From GCA-2684655 sp051278165 (GTDB lineage Bacteria > Planctomycetota > UBA1135 > UBA2386), in the NCBI GenBank assembly GCA_051278165.1, contig JBNMNW010000154.1, positions 1 to 13,233 of the forward strand: 13,233 bases of DNA, in the 5' to 3' direction. A model generated the notes under the pieces. It was not told the DNA's origin and made no database searches. It saw only the letters and a list, made by a program, of their open reading frames with translations. This document shows positions 7,040-13,233 of this stretch, piece by piece (position 1 is the stretch's first letter; the number at the start of each line of letters is the position of its first letter). A program made the translations under genes and the position numbers.

Positions 7040-7966
7040 CTAGATCTTCAGCAGCCACTTCTTGGCTTGGTCGATCGCTTGGAAGCTCGAGAGCTTGTCG
7101 AGCGGCTTCTCGCCGTTGAGCACGCGGGCGGTGTTGATCGCTTCCTTCTTCACCGCGAAGTCCGAGGAGTTCAGGTAGGTGCGAAGCAGCATGCCTTGAT
7201 CTTTGATCATCAAGTAGCGGAGTAGGCGAAGGCCGGCCATCTGGTCCGTAGCGCGCGCCGCCGCGATCTTCTCAAAGATTGGCAGTGAGCATGCACTCGA
7301 ACGGGCCGCCGGCAGCACCTTCGAGGTGATGTCGCCGAACTCAGTCCAGCGCTGCTTGGCGGCGAGCAACACGATGTCGAGACCGTCGTGTTTGCCGAGG
7401 CTGAGCAAGCCAAGGCCCGCGTAGATCGTGATATCCGGATCCTTGTCCTTCAGGGCAGGCTTGAACACGGCTGCCATGTCGGCGTCGTGGAAGCCGGCGA
7501 GTTTGCGCAGCAGGTAACGGCGCCATTCGACACTCGGTCGTTTGGCTTCGCGCGCGAGCAGCGATGCGTGGCTCTTGTTGACGACTGCATCGAGCACGGC
7601 GAACAGGTGTTCGTTGGTGTTGTGGGCGCGATCGCTGACGAGTGCAATGATCACGGGGGCGACGCCGGCGCCCATCGCAACCAGCTTGCCATGGGCTTCT
7701 GTCTGCAGCTCCTCTTGCGGCTTCTTAAACTGCTGGGCCGTCGCGCGCGCCCGGTCACTCGCGGCTTTCTTGAGGGCTGGCCACTTGGAGAGCTTCGTGT
7801 TTTGCTTGTTCTGCTTGGCTTGCTTGCCGTCTTGCTTCGTTTGGGCTTCGACGGACGCTGACGTCAGCGCCAAGGTGACGATCGCGGCTAGCAGAGCGCC
7901 GCCGATGCCGCGCGACTTGGATCGTGGCTTTGATTGAGCAGGGAGCATGTCGTGGTTCATGTTCAT
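7040..7966 (-). CDS. Secreted HEAT-like repeat protein
   Basis: This 308-residue protein has a basic N-terminus, a hydrophobic segment (about 21-38) and a likely signal-peptidase site after SVEA (residue 41). A Lys/Gln-rich linker (42-58) follows, then all-helical sequence. Helical pairs such as ALKDKDPDITIYAGLGLLSLG (171-191) match the style of PBS-lyase/HEAT repeats, which usually bind other proteins. I see no catalytic motif. The frame is open upstream to 8089. I chose the ATG at 7964-7966 because it overlaps the TGA of the preceding gene as ATGA, has AAAGGA upstream, and begins the signal peptide; translational coupling is likely. Its role is probably as an exported scaffold working with the operon partners (inference). 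Confidence 0.85.
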   Translation of the reverse strand: MNMNHDMLPAQSKPRSKSRGIGGALLAAIVTLALTSASVEAQTKQDGKQAKQNKQNTKLSKWPALKKAASDRARATAQQFKKPQEELQTEAHGKLVAMGAGVAPVIIALVSDRAHNTNEHLFAVLDAVVNKSHASLLAREAKRPSVEWRRYLLRKLAGFHDADMAAVFKPALKDKDPDITIYAGLGLLSLGKHDGLDIVLLAAKQRWTEFGDITSKVLPAARSSACSLPIFEKIAAARATDQMAGLRLLRYLMIKDQGMLLRTYLNSSDFAVKKEAINTARVLNGEKPLDKLSSFQAIDQAKKWLLKI

Positions 7967-8703
7967 GGCTTCTTGTCCTTTGGCAGTTCGAGCCATCCCA
8001 TTTCCAGCAGGTTGTCGCGGTAATCCGGGTGCATGAACGTGACCTTCTTGCCTAGCGTCAGTTGTTCGTTTTCCCACCATAAGCGCCACTCGTTGCTCGT
8101 GTGGGTGACGAAGCCGACTTGCAGCGCGTCGACGTATTCGGTCATCAACAACGGTGACGAATGGAAGTCGTAGCTGCCGACCACGAAGTAGCCCTGTGGG
8201 AGCTCGATCGGTGGGCTGACCGCGTTGATGTTGAGTAGGTCAAAGAACCACATGGCGACCGGCAACATCGGGGTCTGCCGCGTCAGGTTGCTGCGCGTCT
8301 TGTGGTTGATGAGCTTGGCTTGTTCTTCCAGCTCGTAGATGTTCGTGGCCACGGAGCACAGGCCTTGCGCGAGCTCGAGTTGCTTTTGGCGTTCTTCAGG
8401 AAACTCACGCTGCGCGAACTTCAGCGGTAGCAGGTGCTCGCGTAGCGCCCAGACATACGTCGTCTTGACGCCGAGCCCAGGCCGATAGGACGTGAGCCAA
8501 TCGACGTAGGGCTTGAGCTCTGCGAACGTGACCTCGATGCCATCGATGACCAACAGGCGCGGATCGTCCTTTGGTGACGGCTTCTTGCCTGAGCAGGCAT
8601 CCGCGAGCACGGCAACGGCCGCAATGGCAGCGATCGTTACGATGCCACGGGCGAACCACGTGCGTCGCGATGCTTGAGGTGGGGTTGGTAGCGATTCGCT
8701 CAC
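7963..8703 (-). CDS. Membrane-anchored or lipoprotein-like exported protein with possible SurA-N-like segment
   Basis: This 246-residue protein begins at GTG and has a basic stretch (ASRRTW) before a hydrophobic segment (about 18-34). The segment ends VLADACSGKK; Cys37 could be lipidated, but the lipobox is poor, so a plain membrane anchor is equally possible. After a short linker, LLVIDGIEVTFAELKPYV (50-67) and the helices that follow resemble the N-terminal chaperone part of SurA/PpiC-type proteins, which commonly open 'V-x-D/N-G-x-x-I/V-T'. No parvulin domain is present. The C-terminal half is rich in aromatic residues and ends in a Lys-rich tail. It is the second of four co-directional genes, 23 bp after the first, and overlaps the next by ATGA. 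Exported location is fairly sure; the SurA link is weak. Confidence 0.8.
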   Translation of the reverse strand: MSESLPTPPQASRRTWFARGIVTIAAIAAVAVLADACSGKKPSPKDDPRLLVIDGIEVTFAELKPYVDWLTSYRPGLGVKTTYVWALREHLLPLKFAQREFPEERQKQLELAQGLCSVATNIYELEEQAKLINHKTRSNLTRQTPMLPVAMWFFDLLNINAVSPPIELPQGYFVVGSYDFHSSPLLMTEYVDALQVGFVTHTSNEWRLWWENEQLTLGKKVTFMHPDYRDNLLEMGWLELPKDKKP

Positions 8704-8726
8704 GGTGTATTCAGCTCCGGGCTCGT

Positions 8727-9416
8727 TTAGCCCTGCGGGGTGTCGAGATTGGCCAGGAACGTGCAGACCGGCCCTGTCAAATGGCTGTATGTCGCGGCGA
8801 GTTGGTCGGCAACACGCGGCATGTCCGCAACTGCGAGCGGGCTCGCGTAGATACTGGCATTTTCGAGCCAGATGGAGCGCTGGTCTTGCGGCCAGGTTTC
8901 GATTCGGACTTGGAACGTCTGCTTCTGCTCCTCATGCGGTGGGAATACGAAGCGCACACCGAGCGACTGCATCGGGCGACCGAATGCGTTGCCGGCCTGA
9001 CTGACTGGTGAGATCAGTCGTTGCGCCAAGAACTCGCGGCCGTCCTTGAAGTGGCGCGGCGTGACCAGCGATCGCACCACGAACTGCTGGGCGATCGACG
9101 TCGGGATATTGCACGTCTGGAAGGCGAGCGTCGCGACGTTGACAGCGCGAGTTGCGAAGTCTTCGACGGTCGAGCCGCGCATCTCCTCGCGGATTACGAG
9201 CCGGTCGTGCATGAAGCTGGCCGTCGAGACCTGGCCGGGCGCTTGCGCGAGGTTGCTGAGGTGTATGCCGTCGGGCGCAACTTGGAAGTTCTGATAGCCG
9301 AGCTGGGGCCTTTGGTACAGGGTGTTATGGACGTTTTGCACGAGATCCGCCCGCAGCTGTTGCGGCGGGTAAAGGATCTCTGCGGCGAAAGCGATCGTTC
9401 GGGGGTCGTAGGTCAT
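8727..9416 (-). CDS. Hypothetical protein, first gene of the leftward unit
   Basis: I do not recognise this 229-residue protein. It lacks a signal peptide and membrane segment, so it is probably cytoplasmic, unlike the three genes after it. It is mixed alpha/beta, with few Lys and many Gln, Ala and Arg. Noticeable segments are IAFAAEILYPPQQLRADLV near the start, ASFMHDRLVIREEMRGS (67-83), and a C-terminal stretch with FPPHEEQKQTFQVRIETWPQ. The ATG at 9414-9416 is the first in frame and lies beside the 214-bp divergent region, so it is probably the first gene of the transcript. The uninterrupted frame and the 23-bp gap to the next gene support it as real. It could be an assembly or regulatory partner of the exported proteins, but nothing shows this directly. 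Confidence 0.8.
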   Translation of the reverse strand: MTYDPRTIAFAAEILYPPQQLRADLVQNVHNTLYQRPQLGYQNFQVAPDGIHLSNLAQAPGQVSTASFMHDRLVIREEMRGSTVEDFATRAVNVATLAFQTCNIPTSIAQQFVVRSLVTPRHFKDGREFLAQRLISPVSQAGNAFGRPMQSLGVRFVFPPHEEQKQTFQVRIETWPQDQRSIWLENASIYASPLAVADMPRVADQLAATYSHLTGPVCTFLANLDTPQG

Positions 9417-9630
9417 GGCCCAGGTTCCATGCTACGGGGGCGACCGGGCCACACTAGGGGGCTGATGGATTCCGGGTCCGGGATCTGGTCATGCGTCAGG
9501 CAAATCGGGAGGGATCGGTTCGGTGCTGCGTCTCCTGGCGGCCGATAGGGCGACAAAAGCCCTGCCTTGCTGGCCTTGTAGTCCTGAGTGGCTAAGCTCC
9601 GTCGCCCATTTCCTCCGATCAACTTCTACT
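9417..9630. promoter_or_regulatory. Divergent intergenic control region with a palindromic site
   Basis: This 214-bp gap separates the start codons of the leftward four-gene unit and the rightward two-gene unit, so both promoters should lie here. I could not pick a convincing -35/-10 pair. An imperfect palindrome at 9468-9485 (GATTCCGG-GT-CCGGGATC, seven of eight arm positions matching) is a candidate operator. The rightward frame is open through 9523-9630, but that stretch does not look coding. Confidence 0.4.
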
Positions 9631-11271
9631 ATGCACCGCGCTTTCACTATCGCCGCTACGCTGCTTACGGCGTCAGCTTTCGCTCTTCCTGTCGCCATTG
9701 CCCAGCCGGTCACCATTGCCCAGCCGGTCACCAGCCCGCAGGGTGAGCAGCAAATCAATGCCGTCCAGAAGGAGATTGATATCCTTCAGGAGAAGCTGAT
9801 CGACGAGCGCTCCAAGCTGCTGCGCTCGATGAAGGTCAACGGCCAGCAGCTCGACCCGCTTGAGGTCATGCGCGAAGCCGTCTACCTCGCCGGTGGCAAG
9901 CTGGTTGAATCTAAGGTCGCGAACTTCTTCATCCTCGAAGAACTGAAGAAGCAGGTCGAGTCAGGTCAGCGCAAGGCGGAAGAGTTCTTGGTCTCCGAGG
10001 AGCAGGTTCTGAAGGAACTCGCCCCGATGAAGGCCGAGTTCGACAGTAAGAACCCGGGCATCAACTTCTGGGAGGTCGTGCGCACCCAATACGGGCTGAG
10101 CAAGGAGACCTTCATGGAACAACGCAAGGAGTCGATCCTGTTCGACCGCGTGTTCTTCCCGGGTGCTCCGAAGGATTGGCCCATGATCACCAAGGAAGCG
10201 ATCAAGGCGCAAACTCAGAGCGACCAAGGTCCGAAGTTCCTTGAGCAGCTCGAGAAGGCCACTGAGGGCGTCGACGAGAACGGCAACCCGAAGAAGCTGC
10301 CTGAGTTCTGGGTCAACATGATGCGTCAGTTCGTGCAGAAGGGTCTGCGCAGCTGGAGTGACGTTCGCTACGCCTCGCACGGCCTGCCGGTCGAGACGGT
10401 GCTGCGCGTCAACGACCTTGAGTGGTCGACGCAAGACGCCTTCGAGTTCATTAAGAAGGGCCTGTTCGTGCACGACCTCGAGCGTGCCATGCAGGAAGTC
10501 GCAGTGCGCGAAGCGCTGCGTCAAGAGCTGGTCAGCAAGGGTGCCTTCATCTCTGACGAAGAGTTCGCGACTCGCTACGACACCTACCGCGAGCCCTACG
10601 ATTCGACCCCGTTCACGGTCGAAGTCATCGCGACGCGCTTCAAGGGCTACCCGTGCTTGGAAGCCTTCCGCGCTCGCTGGCGCCTGATCTCGTCGTTTAG
10701 CGACCTGATCAAGGATGAAATCAACGACGAGAACCTGCAGAAGCACGCCGTCAAGCGCGGCGCCTTCTTCGCCGACGGCCAATGTGACGTCAGCGTGATC
10801 CCGTTCCAGGGTCGCAACAAGATCACCGGCGCCTGGGCTCCGGATGGCATGGAGGATGCTAAGAAGCGCTGCGCCGCGGTCTTCGCCCAGATGGAAGCTG
10901 GCGAGCTGACCTTTGACCAGGCGCTCGAGCAGCACACCGAGTTCTTCGCCAACGATGAGAAGCGAGGCCTGCTCGGCATGCTGCCCCTCAACCAACTGCG
11001 TCAGCAGTGCCGCGAGAACGAGTTCACGCAGCTGCTCGACGGCTTCGCGATCTCCGACCACCTGTTCTTTGACGCCGAAGTCGGCAAGACGATCGGCCCG
11101 GTCGCCGCCCCGGAAGCTTGGTTGATCTGCCGCGTCAACTCGCGCACCCCAGCCCGTCGCCAAGTCAACGTCAAGGTCGAGCGTGAGCGTGAGTTGGTCC
11201 GTGAGGACTACATCACCTACCGCTTCCTCGAGTGGGCCAACGGCATCATTGCCAAGTCGAAGTTCGAGTAG
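9631..11271 (+). CDS. Exported SurA-like protein with C-terminal parvulin-like domain
   Basis: This 546-residue protein begins with a signal peptide whose cleavage site is duplicated (see the repeat at 9696-9731). A coiled coil (about 38-68) follows. Two helical segments then resemble SurA/PpiC N-terminal chaperone regions. The first is about 85-175. The second (about 260-320) contains VNDLEWSTQDAFEFI and ELVSKGAFISDEEF. Residues about 385-505 look like a parvulin (PpiC) domain: an A/K-rich helix, GELTFDQALEQHT, GLLGMLPLNQL and a closing GKTIGPVAAPEAWLICRV. Parvulins isomerise prolyl bonds or act as foldases in the periplasm; whether catalytic residues are kept cannot be judged here. I placed the start at the ATG before the signal peptide, although the frame opens at a GTG at 9523. 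Codon use is unusually uniform (AAG, CGC, GAC, CTG), suggesting high expression. The ABC exporter follows 39 bp later. Confidence 0.82.
   Translation: MHRAFTIAATLLTASAFALPVAIAQPVTIAQPVTSPQGEQQINAVQKEIDILQEKLIDERSKLLRSMKVNGQQLDPLEVMREAVYLAGGKLVESKVANFFILEELKKQVESGQRKAEEFLVSEEQVLKELAPMKAEFDSKNPGINFWEVVRTQYGLSKETFMEQRKESILFDRVFFPGAPKDWPMITKEAIKAQTQSDQGPKFLEQLEKATEGVDENGNPKKLPEFWVNMMRQFVQKGLRSWSDVRYASHGLPVETVLRVNDLEWSTQDAFEFIKKGLFVHDLERAMQEVAVREALRQELVSKGAFISDEEFATRYDTYREPYDSTPFTVEVIATRFKGYPCLEAFRARWRLISSFSDLIKDEINDENLQKHAVKRGAFFADGQCDVSVIPFQGRNKITGAWAPDGMEDAKKRCAAVFAQMEAGELTFDQALEQHTEFFANDEKRGLLGMLPLNQLRQQCRENEFTQLLDGFAISDHLFFDAEVGKTIGPVAAPEAWLICRVNSRTPARRQVNVKVERERELVREDYITYRFLEWANGIIAKSKFE
9696..9731 (+). 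repeat. Exact 18-bp tandem duplication across the signal-peptidase site
   Basis: The unit CATTGCCCAGCCGGTCAC occurs twice without a mismatch (9696-9713 and 9714-9731). It is in frame and duplicates the hexapeptide IAQPVT, giving two possible cleavage points, after Ala24 (AIA) and after Ala30 (TIA), in the SurA-like protein. Confidence 0.95.
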
Positions 11272-11310
11272 TTGATCGACTAGACGACCCGACGCTCTAG
11301 GATCGACTCC

Positions 11311-13218
11311 GTGGCGGAGCCTGAAGAGAAGCGTAGTGATGTCGAGGCGCTGTTGCGCCGGATCTGGGCCGCAGTTGTGCGTTATCGACGCATGGTTGTG
11401 GCCATGATTGGTTTTTCGCTTCTGCAGGTCATCTGCACGAAGCTGCCATTCTTGGTGATTGAGCCACTGCTCCAGGTGCTGGAGGAGTCGGATGACTCGA
11501 CCAAGGTTCTTGACCTGCCGGATCCGGACAAAGTACTCAGTTACTCCGAAGAGCTGCGGCAGTGGTTCTCGCAATGGTTTCGCGAGTTTGGCGCGGACCT
11601 CTGCGACCTCTTCGGACTGACGTTCGATGGTCAGGGGATGTCCGGGATGCCCGTCGTGATTGCCTGCGGCGTCGTGACGCTGTGCTGCGGGATTGTCGGG
11701 TCGTTCACCATCTATATGGTGCAGACGGTGTCGCGGTTCTTCGCCTACCGAGTAGTCGCCGATCTCCGCTGTGAATTGGCGCAGCACTTCCTGAGCTTGC
11801 CCCTGCGCTTCTTTGGGCGTCAGCGCATGGGCGAGATGATCAGCAAGGTGACCAATGACACCCAGGTCATGCAGCGCTCGTTTGAGATGGCTGCCGACAA
11901 CGTGGTCGTCGACCCGCTGATGATCCTCGGCAACGTCATCATCATCGGGCTCTACTTCCCGCAGGCGTTGCTGGTGGTCGCCGTGATGTTGCCGCTGATG
12001 GTGATTCCGATGTATCGCCAGGGCAGGAAGGTTCAGAAGCGCAGCAGTAAGAGTCTGCAGGCGCTTGGCGAGACGACGGAGTCGTTGAACCAGATTCTTA
12101 CCGGCATCCGCACCGTCAAGGCGTTCCAACTCGAAAGTGAGCGCATGCGCGAGTTCGATGGAACGACGGTCACGTTCTTGGCGCGCACCAAGAAGGTGTT
12201 GAGCGCCAAGGGTCGGTCGATTGCTCAATCATTCATCGGATACCAGGTTGCGACCGCTGTGATCCTCGTGATCCTCGGGCACACGATCTTGTCGACGGAT
12301 CTGACGTTTGCAGTGGTTGGCGTGATCATCGCGCCGTTGGCTACCAACTATCAGCACGTTAAGCGTGTGACGCGTGCCTACAACGTCATGCGGGAGTCGG
12401 CCGGAGCGCTATCTGGAATCGAGAAGATCCTGCAAACCGATGTCGACGCGGCCATGGTTGGTGGCCGATCCATCTCCGAAGTGCGTGGCGAGGTGGAGTT
12501 GCGGGATGTGCACTTCAGCTACGACGGCAAGCCTGTGCTGCAGGGCGTGTCGCTCAAGGCGCGCGCTGGCCAGACCATCGCGCTGGTTGGCCCTTCTGGT
12601 GGCGGCAAGTCGACGACACTAGACCTGCTGTTGCGTTTCCACGATCCGGAGAAGGGCAGCATCATTGTGGATGGCAACGACCTGTGCGAGGTCAAGCTCT
12701 CGGACTATCGTCGCCACACTGCGGTCGTCAGCCAGTCGCCGTTCCTGTTCAACACGTCTTTGCGCGACAACATCGGCTGCGGTCGTCCTAGCGCAACCCA
12801 GGAGCAGATCGAAGAGGCTGCACGCGCAGCGAACATTCACGATTTCATTGTCGAGCAGCCTGACGGTTACGACACGATGGCCGGAGAACGCGGTACCAAC
12901 CTGTCAGGTGGCCAGATGCAGCGCATCACCATTGCACGAGCGATCCTTCGCGACCCAGCGATCCTGTTTCTCGATGAAGCGACGTCGGCGCTCGACACCG
13001 AGAGCGAAGGAATGGTGCAAGCGGCGCTAGATACGCTGCGCAGGGGGCGCACATCCTTCGTGATTGCGCACCGCTTATCGACGATCGTCGACGCCGATCA
13101 AATCCTGGTTCTGGTCGATGGACGCATTGTTGAGAGTGGCGCCCACGACGAGTTAGTTGCCAAGAACGGCATCTACAAGCGAATGGTCGACAAGCAAATG
13201 CGACCGGACGCTAGCTAA
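11311..13218 (+). CDS. MsbA-type ABC exporter (fused membrane and ATPase domains)
   Basis: This 635-residue half-transporter would work as a homodimer in the cytoplasmic membrane, exporting a lipid, peptide or drug. Membrane segments are predicted near 28-50, 113-137, 198-215, 219-236, 303-328 and 331-346. The ATPase domain is complete: A-loop Tyr404, Walker A GPSGGGKST (427-435), Q-loop Gln475, signature LSGGQ (531-535), Walker B ILFLDE (551-556) and H-loop His587. A long hydrophilic loop of about 60 residues lies between segments 1 and 2 (about 52-112), where MsbA has only a short one. The GTG start has AGGA eight bases upstream (11299-11302). It follows the SurA-like gene by 39 bp on the same strand, suggesting a shared transcript. 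The substrate cannot be told; the MsbA-like type is sure, the gene name is not. Confidence 0.95.
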   Translation: MAEPEEKRSDVEALLRRIWAAVVRYRRMVVAMIGFSLLQVICTKLPFLVIEPLLQVLEESDDSTKVLDLPDPDKVLSYSEELRQWFSQWFREFGADLCDLFGLTFDGQGMSGMPVVIACGVVTLCCGIVGSFTIYMVQTVSRFFAYRVVADLRCELAQHFLSLPLRFFGRQRMGEMISKVTNDTQVMQRSFEMAADNVVVDPLMILGNVIIIGLYFPQALLVVAVMLPLMVIPMYRQGRKVQKRSSKSLQALGETTESLNQILTGIRTVKAFQLESERMREFDGTTVTFLARTKKVLSAKGRSIAQSFIGYQVATAVILVILGHTILSTDLTFAVVGVIIAPLATNYQHVKRVTRAYNVMRESAGALSGIEKILQTDVDAAMVGGRSISEVRGEVELRDVHFSYDGKPVLQGVSLKARAGQTIALVGPSGGGKSTTLDLLLRFHDPEKGSIIVDGNDLCEVKLSDYRRHTAVVSQSPFLFNTSLRDNIGCGRPSATQEQIEEAARAANIHDFIVEQPDGYDTMAGERGTNLSGGQMQRITIARAILRDPAILFLDEATSALDTESEGMVQAALDTLRRGRTSFVIAHRLSTIVDADQILVLVDGRIVESGAHDELVAKNGIYKRMVDKQMRPDAS

Positions 13219-13233
13219 CCTGTGGTTTGTACC

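Noticed and set aside
7967..8089. Longer N-terminus of the HEAT-like protein
   Set aside because: It would put 41 residues before the signal peptide and overlap the preceding gene by over 120 bases, while the ATGA start fits operon practice.
9523..9630. Longer N-terminus of the SurA-like protein
   Set aside because: It would add 36 residues ahead of a complete signal peptide; the ATG at 9631 is favoured.
11274..11308. 8-bp direct repeat GATCGACT in the gap before the ABC gene
   Set aside because: Two short copies of a simple sequence are expected by chance in this composition; no further structure supports a site.
9961..12228. A 755-codon open frame on the minus strand
   Set aside because: It runs antisense across both the SurA-like and ABC genes and their gap, is rich in Arg, Leu, His and Asp as expected from reversed GC-rich codons, and has no domain I recognise.

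Overview
The window looks like ordinary chromosomal DNA from a diderm (Gram-negative type) bacterium of roughly 60% GC. It holds ten protein genes on both strands. I see no tRNA, rRNA, CRISPR array, transposase or phage gene. The diderm assignment rests on a small beta-barrel-like protein ending in phenylalanine, several exported or lipoprotein-like products, a SurA/parvulin-like exported protein and an S41 processing protease. Weak Shine-Dalgarno sites, GTG/TTG starts, many exported proteins without a recognisable family and HEAT-like repeats fit Planctomycetota or a similar lineage. That placement is inference; no marker gene here settles it.

Left part (1-3888). A membrane-anchored S41 protease (minus) is divergent from a sigma-54-type response regulator (plus), with only 24 bp between the two start codons. 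The regulator is followed by a 160-codon ORF that looks like the C-terminal piece of an exported protein without its signal peptide.

Middle (3889-5698). An exported beta-barrel-like protein (minus) is divergent from an unrecognised 233-residue cytoplasmic protein (plus). The convergent gaps on either side hold hairpins that could serve as bidirectional terminators, and one also holds a 16-bp tandem repeat.

Right part (5699-13218). Two divergent transcription units flank a 214-bp control region. The leftward unit has four genes: an unrecognised soluble protein, a membrane-anchored or lipoprotein-like protein with a possible SurA-N-like segment, a secreted HEAT-like protein joined to it by an ATGA overlap, and a secreted protein resembling gluzincin peptidases but lacking an intact HExxH. 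The rightward unit has a large SurA-like exported protein (possible foldase) and an MsbA-type ABC exporter. The joint picture is a cell-envelope locus for protein folding, export and perhaps lipid or peptide transport. The functional link between the two units is inference from gene order only.

I found no clear candidate for a wholly new defence or mobile system. The best leads are the four-gene exported-protein cluster with its degenerate protease, and the unusual SurA-like protein with a duplicated signal-peptidase site.
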